NCBI RefSeq assembly: GCF_039535785.1
Contig: NZ_BAAAXV010000012.1
Span: forward strand, 124,001-188,000
Direction: 5' to 3'
DNA from: Nonomuraea helvata
GTDB taxonomy: Bacteria; Actinomycetota; Actinomycetes; Streptosporangiales; Streptosporangiaceae
Length of the DNA stretch: 64,000 bases
Of this stretch, positions 28,244-35,842 are shown one piece after another (position 1 is the first letter of the stretch; every line of letters begins with the position of its first letter). The notes below the pieces were generated by a model, which did no database searches, was not told the DNA's origin, and saw only the letters and a list, made by a program, of their open reading frames with translations. Both the position numbers and the translations under genes were made by a program.

Positions 28244-30892
28244 GTGTCCCGTGAAGATCCGCATGACCTGCTGGCCATGGTCTTCGCGAGACCCCGGGAG
28301 GCCCTGGCCGCCGCCAAGGAGGTGCTGGCCGAGGGGCGCGGGCCGTACGAGTCCTCGATCGCCAGGCAGGCGCTCGGGATCCTGCACCGCGAGTTCGGCG
28401 ACCTCGAGGCCGCGATCGGGGAGCTGCGCCACGCCGTCCGCCTGGCGCGGCGCTCCGGCTCGGCCGACCGCGAGGCCGACGTGCTGGCCACGCTGGGCAT
28501 CGCGCTGCTGCACGCCGGGCGCACCAGAGCCGGGCTGTCGGCGCTCGACTCGGCGGCGGCGCGGTCCGGCGGGGCGACGCGGGCGCGGGTGCTGTTCCGC
28601 CGCGCGGGGGCCCGCTGGATCCTGGGGCGGCACGCGGAGGCGCTCGAGGACCTGCGGGACGCGGTGCCCGCCCTGCTGACGGCGCGCGACACGGTGTGGG
28701 CGGCGCGGGCGCTGACCCTGCGCGGGCACGTCCAGCTGGCCCTGGGCTCCGTCGCCCCGGCCGAGGCGGACTTCCGTACGGCTCACGACATGCTGGGCAC
28801 GACCCGGCAGGAGCACGACTCGGCCGTGGCCGTGCAGAACCGCGGGGTGGCGGCCTTCCGCACCGGGGATCTGCCCGCGGCGCTGGACCTGCTGGAGGAG
28901 GCGGAGCGGCGCTTCAGCGCGCTGGGCACGCCGATGTTCGATCTGATCGCCGACCGGTGCGCGGTCCTGCTCGCCGCAGGGCTCGCCCGGGACGCCCTGG
29001 AGCAGGCGGACGGCGGGCTGCGCCTGCTGGCGCGGCTGCGCGGGCAGGCGACCCGGCGGGCGGAGCTCCTGCTCATCGCCGCCCGAGCCGCTCTCCAGAG
29101 CGCCGACCCGGTCACGGCCATGGAACGGGCGGGGGAGGCGCGGCGGCTGTTCGCCCGCCAGCACCGTACCTGGTGGTCCGAGCACGCCCGCCTCATCCTC
29201 TTCCAAGCCGAGCACGCCACCCTGACGGAAGGCGCGGCCGCTTCGAAGGATGAGCAGGCCGGAGGCGGTGCCGCGTGGCAGAGGTCGCTGGGGGAGGCCC
29301 GGCGGCTGGCCGGGCGGCTGGCGGCGCTGGGGTCGCCGGAGGTCTGGCAGGCGCAGCTGCTGGCGGGCCGCGTCGCGCTCGTCCTGGGCAAGCCGGGCGT
29401 GGCGGAGCGGCACCTGGCCAGGGCGGCGGACGTCAGGCACAAGGGGCCCGCCACGACCCGGGTGGGCGGCTGGCTGGCGGAGGCGCTCAGGGCCGAGGCG
29501 GCAGGGGAGCCGCGCCGCCTGCTGCACGCGTGCCGCGCCGGGCTGGCGCTCATCGAGGAGCATCGCCTCACGTTCGGCTCCTCCGAGTTACGCGCGCTCG
29601 CCACCGCCCAGGGCGCGGAGCTGGTGACGCTCGCCCAGCGGCACCTCCTGCGCGCCGGCCGCCCGCGCCGCCTGCTGGCCTGGACGGAGCGGTGGCGGGC
29701 CACCGAACTCGCCGTGCCCGCCGTGAGCCCGCCCGAGGACGACCGGCTCCTCGCCCAGCTCGCCGCCCTGCGGCAGGCCGAACACCTGCTGGCCCAGGCC
29801 CGCCAGGACGGCGCCGCCTCGGCCCCGGCCCTCGAGCGTGACAGGAGCCGCCTGGAGTCCCGCGTACGGGCGACGACGCTGCGCACCCGCGGCGGCCGCG
29901 AGCGCAGGGAACGCGACGACGACCGGACGGAGCGGCTCCTGGCGGACCTGGACGAGGGGCGGCTGGCCGAGCTGGTCGTGATCGACGGCACCCTGCACGT
30001 GCTGGTCTGCGGCGACGGCACCGTGCGCCGTCATGTCGCGGGGCCGATGGACCGGGCGGTCGCCGAGGTCGAGTTCGCCCGCTCCAGGCTCCGCCGCCTC
30101 GCCTACGAACGCCACCCCGACCAGCGCGAGCTCCACGACCTCGGCGCCCGCCTGCAGCAGGCGCTCCTCGGCCCGACCGCCGACCGGCTGGGCGACGGGC
30201 CGCTGGTCGTCGTGCCGCCGAGCACCCTGCACACCACCCCCTGGGCCCTGCTGCCCTCCCTGCGCCGCCGCCCCTTCACGGTCGCTCCCTCCGCGGGGGC
30301 ATGGCTGCGAGCCAGGGCCGCCCGCCGTCCCGACGCCGGCCGCATCGTCCTCGTACGCGGCCCCGGCGTCCCCCACGCCGACGGCGAGATACGTCAGATC
30401 GCCCGCCTGTACGGGGAACCCGCCGAGATCGGGGCGGGCGGCGACGGCGACGTCACCGTCCTGGCAGGAGGCCGGGCCACCGCGCCCGGCGTGCTGGCCG
30501 CCATCGACGGCAGCCCGCTCGCCCACCTGGCCGCGCACGGCACGTTCCGGGCCGACAGCCCGCTGTTCTCCTCCCTCCACCTCGACGACGGCCCCCTGAC
30601 CGGCTACGACCTCGAACGCCTGCGCCGCGCCCCCCACCACCTCGTCCTGTCCAGCTGCGACTCCGGCCAGATGGCCCCCGTCGGCGCCGACGAGCTGCTG
30701 GGCCTGGCCACCGCCCTGCTCCGGCTCGGCACCGCCGCGATCGTCGCCAGCGTCGTCCCCGTGAACGACGAGACGGCCGTGCCCGTCATGGTCGGCCTGC
30801 ACGACGGCCTGCGCCGCGGCCTCGGCCTGGCCGAGGCGCTCTGCCGGGCCAGGGGCGACGACGTGTCGTTCATAGCCATCGGAGCAGGCTGA
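28244..30892 (+). CDS. TPR-CHAT caspase-like protease
   Basis: The 882-aa protein has TPR-like helical repeats through about residue 530 (for example LGILHREFGDLEAAIGELR, LATLGIALLHAGRTRAGLSA), a charged coiled linker, and a C-terminal CHAT domain from about 590. The CHAT cysteine-protease dyad is intact: H765 in LAHLAAHGTFR and C805 in LVLSSCDSG. CHAT proteins are caspase/separase relatives; in type III-E CRISPR the TPR-CHAT protein Csx29 is switched on by a partner and cuts a sigma-regulating protein. Here the neighbours are an ECF sigma factor, its coupled partner and a second protease, but no Cas gene. The start is GTG. Domain call is strong; the pathway is inferred. Confidence 0.92.
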   Translation: MSREDPHDLLAMVFARPREALAAAKEVLAEGRGPYESSIARQALGILHREFGDLEAAIGELRHAVRLARRSGSADREADVLATLGIALLHAGRTRAGLSALDSAAARSGGATRARVLFRRAGARWILGRHAEALEDLRDAVPALLTARDTVWAARALTLRGHVQLALGSVAPAEADFRTAHDMLGTTRQEHDSAVAVQNRGVAAFRTGDLPAALDLLEEAERRFSALGTPMFDLIADRCAVLLAAGLARDALEQADGGLRLLARLRGQATRRAELLLIAARAALQSADPVTAMERAGEARRLFARQHRTWWSEHARLILFQAEHATLTEGAAASKDEQAGGGAAWQRSLGEARRLAGRLAALGSPEVWQAQLLAGRVALVLGKPGVAERHLARAADVRHKGPATTRVGGWLAEALRAEAAGEPRRLLHACRAGLALIEEHRLTFGSSELRALATAQGAELVTLAQRHLLRAGRPRRLLAWTERWRATELAVPAVSPPEDDRLLAQLAALRQAEHLLAQARQDGAASAPALERDRSRLESRVRATTLRTRGGRERRERDDDRTERLLADLDEGRLAELVVIDGTLHVLVCGDGTVRRHVAGPMDRAVAEVEFARSRLRRLAYERHPDQRELHDLGARLQQALLGPTADRLGDGPLVVVPPSTLHTTPWALLPSLRRRPFTVAPSAGAWLRARAARRPDAGRIVLVRGPGVPHADGEIRQIARLYGEPAEIGAGGDGDVTVLAGGRATAPGVLAAIDGSPLAHLAAHGTFRADSPLFSSLHLDDGPLTGYDLERLRRAPHHLVLSSCDSGQMAPVGADELLGLATALLRLGTAAIVASVVPVNDETAVPVMVGLHDGLRRGLGLAEALCRARGDDVSFIAIGAG

Positions 30893-31008
30893 TCGGCCAC
30901 GCTGCTGATACCTGGATCGTAAGTACGCGATCATGAAACAATTCGCTGACAGCTGCGTCTATCGGGGACGGTCGCCCATGATCCGCGAGCTCATCGAGCG
31001 GCCCTAGG

Positions 31009-31875
31009 ATGCCCGACCATGAGGTGGACGAGGCGTTCGAGCTGGGCAGGACGTGCGCGCTGGCCGCGGAGTGCGGCAGGGACCTGCGGCGCTGCGCCCA
31101 GATGTACAGCGGACTCTTCCCCGCGACGGCCTTCAGCGCCGATGACTACAGCGCCCTGACCCTCTCCACGGCCTTCAGCGCCCCCTGGGCCACCGCCGCG
31201 CGCCTCAAGGTCGCCAACCGGGCCGCCCTGTGGGTCCTGGCCGTCGACCGGCTCGTGGACCACACCGCGACCACCCGCGAGCAGGTGAACCGCCTGGCCG
31301 GCGAATGCCTGTCCGTCGCCGACGGCGCCGTGCCCCGGTCGGCGGTCACGCGGTTCCTTGCCGACCTCCGCGACGAGCTGGCCACCGTCAAGGGGTTCGA
31401 CGACCTGCGCCGGCTCTGGCGGGACCAGCTCGCCAGGATGCTGGCGGGCATGGCCAGGGCGTGGGTGTGGCGTGACACACGTACCGTTCTGACGCTGGAC
31501 GGCTACCTGGACAACGCCGACAGCCGCGGCTCGTGCTTCGTGGACGTGTCGCACTGGATCTACACGGCCGACGACTGGGCGAAGGCTCACCTGGAGGAGC
31601 TGCGGGCGGTCAGCCGGCAGGTCCAGCGCTACCTGCACCTGCTCGGCGACGTGGCGTCGTACCGCAAGGACATGAGCTGGGGCGACCTGAACGTGCTGGC
31701 GCTCGGTGTCAGCCGCGCCGAGGTGACCGAGGCGATGGCCGAGCTGGCGCGCGAGGCGGCCGCCCTCATCGAGCCGGTACGGGCCCGCAGCCCCCGCACG
31801 GCCGTCTACCTGCGAGGACGGCTCGGATTCAACGCCGGTTTCTTCGGTATTTCGGGCCGTGGGCCGGCATGCTAA
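31009..31875 (+). CDS. Class I terpene-synthase-like protein
   Basis: This 288-aa helical protein has features of bacterial class I terpene synthases. The first metal motif region is AVDRLVDH (D80, D84), and GDVASYRKD at 213-221 sits where the NSE triad belongs (N replaced by G, E by D), followed by SWGDLNVLALG, matching the conserved region after that triad. Mg-dependent cyclisation of a prenyl diphosphate is therefore possible, but both motifs are diverged and the protein is a little short. No prenyltransferase or P450 is beside it. It lies downstream of the TPR-CHAT gene in the same direction after 116 bp. Confidence 0.65.
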   Translation: MPDHEVDEAFELGRTCALAAECGRDLRRCAQMYSGLFPATAFSADDYSALTLSTAFSAPWATAARLKVANRAALWVLAVDRLVDHTATTREQVNRLAGECLSVADGAVPRSAVTRFLADLRDELATVKGFDDLRRLWRDQLARMLAGMARAWVWRDTRTVLTLDGYLDNADSRGSCFVDVSHWIYTADDWAKAHLEELRAVSRQVQRYLHLLGDVASYRKDMSWGDLNVLALGVSRAEVTEAMAELAREAAALIEPVRARSPRTAVYLRGRLGFNAGFFGISGRGPAC

Positions 31876-31989
31876 GGGACGTGTCGGATTCCATGACAGG
31901 CTTCCTTGACAGAGTGCCGGTGGGTCAGACGAATAAGGGTGCGCTAAGCGACAAACCGTGACATTTGGTTTCTTGTAAAAGAGTGCGGC

Positions 31990-32018
31990 TTGAGTGGAAA
32001 ATGTGGCGTTGCTAGGGT
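31990..32018 (+). promoter_or_regulatory. Sigma-70 type promoter upstream of GTPase gene
   Basis: TTGAGT and TAGGGT with a 17-bp spacer lie about 115 bp before the GTPase start, in an AT-richer stretch than its surroundings. Confidence 0.55.
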
Positions 32019-32132
32019 GTCTCGATGCCAGGCATGTGGAGCGACCTTCTCAACACACCTTGACAGGTACCACTGACCACGGCACCTCAGGGGCGGGTTG
32101 TGCATGCGCGGGAGATGTACAGGCGGTGCTGG

Positions 32133-32726
32133 ATGGAATTCGGTCGCTCTGACCATTGGCGGCTGCCGACGGCGATCAAGATCTTGATCGCCGGCGGGTT
32201 CGGCGCGGGCAAGACCACCATGGTCGGCGCCGTCTCCGAGACCCGGCCGCTACGCACGGAAGAGGCGCTCACTCAGTTGGGCGCCAACGTCGACGACCTG
32301 TCAGGCGTCGAGAGGAAGTTCACGACCACCGTCGCCATGGACTTCGGGCGGATCACCATCGCCAACGACTACATGCTCTACCTGTTCGGCACGCCCGGCC
32401 AGGAGCGCTTCTGGTTCGTGTGGGACGAGCTGGCTCTGGGCGCGCTCGGCGCCGTCGTGCTGGCCGACACCCGCCGCCTCGACGCCTGCTTCCCGGCCGT
32501 CGACTACTTCGAGAAGCGTGAGCAGCCGTTCATCGTGGCGCTCAACTGCTTCGACGGCACCCGGCCGTTCACCGTGGGCGAGGTCCGCTCGGCGATCGGC
32601 CTGGAGCCGGAGATCCCCATCGTGCTCTGCGACGCCCGCAGGCGCGACTCGGGCAGACAGGTGCTCATCACCCTGATGGAGCACGCGATGCGCATGGGCG
32701 CCTCGCCCGTCGGGACCATGTCGTGA
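32133..32726 (+). CDS. Orphan conservon-type small GTPase (CvnD-like)
   Basis: This 197-aa Ras-like protein is of the actinobacterial CvnD/MglA group. Walker A is GGFGAGKTTMV, then KFTTTVAMDFGRI (switch I), FGTPGQERFWFVWDEL (switch II), and ALNCFDG in place of NKxD. CvnD normally sits in a four-gene conservon with a sensor kinase (CvnA), a roadblock protein (CvnB) and a DUF742 protein (CvnC), forming a membrane G-protein-like complex. None of these partners is adjacent here, so it is an orphan. ATG 32133 matches the usual N-terminus; in-frame starts exist at 32100 and 32115. Confidence 0.85.
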   Translation: MEFGRSDHWRLPTAIKILIAGGFGAGKTTMVGAVSETRPLRTEEALTQLGANVDDLSGVERKFTTTVAMDFGRITIANDYMLYLFGTPGQERFWFVWDELALGALGAVVLADTRRLDACFPAVDYFEKREQPFIVALNCFDGTRPFTVGEVRSAIGLEPEIPIVLCDARRRDSGRQVLITLMEHAMRMGASPVGTMS

Positions 32727-32750
32727 CCATGACCGGCTAACCTTTGGCCG

Positions 32751-33221
32751 ATGGAGGAGATCGATCGCCGGATCGTCACGCTGCTGGCGCGCGACGGCCG
32801 CATGAGCTTCACGGACCTGGCCAGGGAGACCGGGCTCTCGGTCTCAGCGGTGCACCAGCGCGTACGCCGCCTGGAAAAGCGCGGAGTCGTGCGCGGATAC
32901 GCCGCGATCATCGACCATGACGCGGTGGGGCTGCCGCTGACCGCGTTCGTGTCGATCAAACCGATCGACCCGGCCGCCCCCGACGACGCCCCCGAGCGGC
33001 TGGCCCACCTGACGGCCATCGAGGCGTGCCACAGTGTGGCGGGCGACGAGAGCTACATCCTCAAGGTACGCGTGGCCTCACCGGCGGCGCTGGAGGACCT
33101 GCTGCAGCAGATCCGCGCCTCGGCCAACGTCTCGACTCGCACGACGGTCGTGCTGAGCACGCCGTACGAGCACCGCGCCCCCGAGGTGGCCGGCGAGGGA
33201 CCCTCCGGCCAGGACACCTGA
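32751..33221 (+). CDS. Lrp/AsnC-family regulator
   Basis: The 156-aa protein has an N-terminal helix-turn-helix (EEIDRRIVTLLARDGRMSF, TDLARETGLSVSAVHQRVRR) and a C-terminal RAM ligand domain (LTAFVSIKPI, CHSVAGDESYILKVRV, STRTTVVLSTPYEHRA). Lrp proteins bind amino acids or keto acids as octamers and control metabolism or transport. ATG follows 24 bp after the GTPase stop, so the two may be cotranscribed. Its targets are not visible; a decayed AsnC-type gene lies about 1.7 kb downstream but in another orientation and sequence class. Confidence 0.9.
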   Translation: MEEIDRRIVTLLARDGRMSFTDLARETGLSVSAVHQRVRRLEKRGVVRGYAAIIDHDAVGLPLTAFVSIKPIDPAAPDDAPERLAHLTAIEACHSVAGDESYILKVRVASPAALEDLLQQIRASANVSTRTTVVLSTPYEHRAPEVAGEGPSGQDT

Positions 33222-33284
33222 CCACCTTGATCGGGCACTCAGATCATTCAGGATCCTGTCCCGGCCGACCGAGCTGACCGGCCT

Positions 33285-33402
33285 GCGAAGGGCACCGGCT
33301 GGGGCGCCTACACCGCGCTGGTCTCCACCGGCGACAACAGCGGTGACGGCAAGCCCGACTTGATCGCCCGCGACTCCGCCGGTGCGTTGTGGCTTTCAAG
33401 GG
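33285..33402 (+). pseudogene. FG-GAP/VCBS repeat remnant of a secreted protein
   Basis: One frame reads VSTGDNSGDGKPDLIARDSA then GALWL, a textbook FG-GAP/VCBS calcium-binding repeat unit. Directly after it one base is missing, and the next frame continues FKGTG, the usual start of the following repeat. Upstream and downstream parts are gone. It is a scrap of a multi-repeat exported protein. Confidence 0.7.
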
Positions 33403-33456
33403 CACCGGCGTGGCCTCAGCGCCCTTGGCCGCTCGGTCTTTTGACCAGCGTGTGAG

Positions 33457-33873
33457 ATGGCTCACATGTGGGTCAACTCCCGCAGCGCCCAATGCCTGAC
33501 CGTTGCGGGCGGCAGCACCGCCAACTCGGCGCCGACCATCCAGTGGTACTGCGGCAGCGGTGACGACCAGAAATGGTCTTGGACGGGTGATATCGAGGTG
33601 GGAGCGCGTGGCTACCTCATCAACAAGAAGTCCGGCAAGTGCCTGGCCGATCCGGCGAGCAGCACCACCGAAGGCAAGCAGCTGATCATCTACACGTGCA
33701 ACCAGAACGACGACCAGTACTGGATTCTTGGCAGCGGTTTCCGGCTGCAGAACGACCACAGCCGCATGTATATGGCTGTCGCGGCCGGCAGCTTCACCGC
33801 GGGCGCCAAGGTCATCCAGTGGCCCGCCACCAACGGTGATGAGCAGGACTGGGGTGTGGTCGTGACCGGCTGA
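33457..33873 (+). CDS. Ricin-B-type lectin domain protein, probably a detached domain
   Basis: This 138-aa open frame forms a complete beta-trefoil with three Q-x-W signatures (DDQKWSW, DDQYWIL, EQDWGVV) and the usual VNSRSAQCLTVAGGS and LINKKSGKCLADPAS loops. Such modules bind galactose-type glycans and normally sit behind a secreted enzyme. Here there is no signal peptide, an in-frame TGA precedes the ATG by five codons, and an FG-GAP scrap lies just upstream. It is likely the surviving C-terminal domain of a broken exported protein; expression is doubtful though the frame is intact. Confidence 0.7.
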   Translation: MAHMWVNSRSAQCLTVAGGSTANSAPTIQWYCGSGDDQKWSWTGDIEVGARGYLINKKSGKCLADPASSTTEGKQLIIYTCNQNDDQYWILGSGFRLQNDHSRMYMAVAAGSFTAGAKVIQWPATNGDEQDWGVVVTG

Positions 33874-33885
33874 CGGACTCGCATC

Positions 33886-33962
33886 GAGCCTGCTCCACCA
33901 GGCCAGGGCGGGGGCCGCCGAGCAGGATCGTGCGGGAACACCGACAGGTCCGCCCCCAGCTC
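33886..33962 (-). pseudogene. Short duplicated fragment of menE
   Basis: About 77 bp match 16661-16742 inside menE on the same strand, with two substitutions, a short deletion and a one-base insertion. The minus frame still reads ELGADLSVF as in MenE. The following bases to 34141 show no recognisable gene. Confidence 0.85.
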
Positions 33963-34141
33963 TGACGCGCCCTTCCCCGGCGAGATCGTATCTCGCGGGC
34001 GCGCGGCAGTTCTCGCTGCTCGTACCTCTGTCCGGACGGGACGAGGCCATCTCGCCGAACTGTGACGCCCGGGTCGTGTTGGACCGGCTGGAGACCCCGT
34101 CTCAACACGTTCGGCGAGTACGATCCGGTGACGCGCTGCGG

Positions 34142-34777
34142 CTATCCCGTCGTTGGGGAGAGGCCGACCAACTTGACGAGGAACCGGTCGACCTGCTCCT
34201 CCAGTGGCGGCATCGGCAGGTCGGCTGAGTTGAGGCGCATCGAGACCGCGCCGTGGACGGCCGCCCGCAGGTCCAGGGAGACCGCGGCGGCGTCGCCGGC
34301 GGGGGCGAGTCCGGCGTCCATGCAGCGCTGGATCGCCGCCGTGGTGCGCTCGCCGAGCACCGTCTTGAACGGCATCCGCGTGCGCTGGTTGAGCGTGCTC
34401 TCGTGGAGCACCTTGTACAGCCCTGCGTGCTCGTAGGCCCACTTGCCCTGCAGCAGCACCCGGGCGCGCAGCTTGGCCGCCGGGTCCTCGGACTCGGCTT
34501 CGGCCCGGTCGATGGAGTCGATCAGGTCCGTGTGGCAGCGCTCCATCGCCGCCAGCACGAGGGCGTCCCGGTCGGCGAAGTGGATGTAGACGGACGTGGC
34601 GGCGATGCCGATCTCGCGTGCCACGGCCCGCAGCGACAGCGCCTGGTCGTCGGCCAACTCGTCGAGCAGCCGCAGAGCGGCCTCGATGATCTCCTCGCGC
34701 AGCCGTTCGCCCTGGCCCCGCCGGTTGCGGCCGCGGGCGCCACGTTGGGCCGGGGTGGTCGTGTCCATGAGCGTCAT
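34142..34777 (-). CDS. TetR-family transcriptional regulator
   Basis: This 211-aa regulator has a basic N-terminal tail (RGARGRNRRGQGERLREEII), a TetR helix-turn-helix (LSLRAVAREIGIAATSVYIH, FADRDALVLAAM) and a WHG-type C-terminal domain (YKVLHESTLNQRTRMPFKTV, RAAVHGAVSMRLN). Immediately upstream stand two palindromes, and part of the second (GTTGCGCTAC) recurs in the large inverted repeat before the SnoaL/MFS cassette about 1 kb away. That suggests it represses both itself and that cassette. Starts at 34777 or 34768 are equally possible. Confidence 0.9.
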   Translation of the reverse strand: MTLMDTTTPAQRGARGRNRRGQGERLREEIIEAALRLLDELADDQALSLRAVAREIGIAATSVYIHFADRDALVLAAMERCHTDLIDSIDRAEAESEDPAAKLRARVLLQGKWAYEHAGLYKVLHESTLNQRTRMPFKTVLGERTTAAIQRCMDAGLAPAGDAAAVSLDLRAAVHGAVSMRLNSADLPMPPLEEQVDRFLVKLVGLSPTTG

Positions 34778-34793
34778 CGTATTGGAACATACG
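34778..34793. promoter_or_regulatory. Palindrome at TetR start
   Basis: CGTAT-N6-ATACG, perfect in both arms, abuts the TetR start codon and is a candidate auto-repression site. Confidence 0.5.
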
Positions 34794-34795
34794 TT

Positions 34796-34811
34796 GCGCT
34801 ACTCGTAGCGC
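34796..34811. promoter_or_regulatory. Perfect palindrome GCGCTAC-TC-GTAGCGC
   Basis: A 7-bp perfect inverted repeat two bases beyond the previous palindrome. Its left arm with flanks (GTTGCGCTAC) is repeated at 35797-35806 inside the SnoaL leader repeat. Confidence 0.55.
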
Positions 34812-34886
34812 TATGACCGTTCGGCTACAGCTGTCCATGGATGCACGGACGTGAATCTGCGCCCCCACCAGCGTGGGATTGAAGCC

Positions 34887-35205
34887 CTAGTAAATCCCCT
34901 TGATGTTGCGCAGCACGGGTGCGGTCTCCATGAGCCGGATACCGGGAAGAGGGGCGATGCGGCGGGTCAAATAGGTGTACAGGGCGGCCGCGCCGGGGCC
35001 CGCGACGCTGGCGTAGAGGTTGGTGGGGCCGGTGGCGGCCGCGGCGTAGCCGACTTCGGGATGCTGGGCGAGGGCGTTGCCGACCGTTTCGAGCGCCGCG
35101 GGTTCGACGGACAGCCACGGCACGGGTCCATGGGGCGACGGCGGGGAAGAGCCGCTGGTCGACGTCGATGTCGAAGGACAGGACGCCGCCACCGGCCAGG
35201 TCGCG
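34887..35205 (-). pseudogene. Remnant of AsnC-family regulator
   Basis: The minus strand reads GGVLSFDIDVDQRLFPA, then in a shifted frame PWLSVEPAALETVGNALAQH, PEVGYAAAATGPTNLYASVA and ALYTYLTRRIAPLPGIRLME to TAPVLRNIKGIY. That is the linker and RAM domain of a two-part AsnC-type regulator. The helix-turn-helix is missing and there is a frameshift near 35125. Its broken upstream edge joins the truncated SDR gene directly. Confidence 0.75.
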
Positions 35206-35774
35206 GGGCCACGGTGGTGAAAGCGGACGTGACCGACCCCGCCCAGCTGCGTTCCCTCTTCGACGCGGCCGAACGCGAGTACGGCGGCCTCGACGTATTC
35301 GTGCACAACGCCTACGGGTTCGCGCACGGCCCGCTCGCCCGGGCCGCCGACGAGGATTACGCGCACACCTTCACGGCCAATTCCCAGGCCACGTTCGTCG
35401 CGTTCCGTGAGGTGGCCGGGCGCATGCGCGACGACGGCAGGATCGTCTACATCTCCTCCAGTGCCACCCGCGCGAGCAGCCCGTCCGAGCCCCTCTATTC
35501 GGCGAGCAAGGCGGCGGGCGAGCAACTGGTACGGGCCTTCTCCCGCGAGGTGGCCCCGCGGAGGATCACGGTCAACGCCGTCCTGCCCGGCCCGACCAAC
35601 ACCGACTCGGTACAGGACGTCATGGACATGCTGGCGGACGCCATCAGGCGGACTCCTTTGGGCAGGATCGGCGAGCCCGAGGACATCGCGGACGTCGTCG
35701 CCTTCCTCGCCTCTGACCAGGCCCGTTGGGTCATCGGCCAGAGGATCGCCGTCGACGGCGGCCTGACGGCCTGA
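35206..35774 (+). pseudogene. N-terminally truncated short-chain dehydrogenase
   Basis: From GATVVKADVTDPAQLRSLFD on, this is a normal SDR: the NAG loop appears as VHNAYGF, then IVYISSSATRAS, the catalytic YSASK, and the C-terminal VLPGPTNTDS and VIGQRIAVDGGLTA. The first strand and the glycine-rich TGxxxGxG NAD-binding loop are missing, and the upstream in-frame sequence is antisense to the AsnC remnant. The protein, if made, could not bind cofactor normally. It is followed by the inverted repeat that leads the SnoaL gene. Confidence 0.75.
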
Positions 35775-35783
35775 GCCGAGTTG

Positions 35784-35833
35784 TATGTGAACGCCTGTTG
35801 CGCTACGGTCGTAACACAACAGGCGTTCACATA
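35784..35833. promoter_or_regulatory. Perfect 17-bp inverted repeat upstream of SnoaL/MFS cassette
   Basis: TATGTGAACGCCTGTTG and its exact reverse complement are separated by 16 bp. The right arm ends three bases before the ATAAGGA ribosome site region of the next gene. It may be a repressor operator pair or an RNA hairpin controlling translation. The spacer holds GCGCTAC/GTAAC, related to the TetR palindrome. Confidence 0.7.
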
Positions 35834-35842
35834 AGGATGTGC

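Noticed and set aside
34850..34884. CRISPR-repeat-like string ending GTGGGATTGAAG
   Set aside because: It looks like the 3' end of some type I repeats and has a small CCCAC/GTGGG hairpin, but there is only one copy, no spacers and no cas gene in the window.
35726..35842. Extension of the SnoaL gene start into the inverted repeat
   Set aside because: It would overlap the SDR remnant end and the 17-bp repeat; the ribosome site and family N-terminus support a start at 35843.
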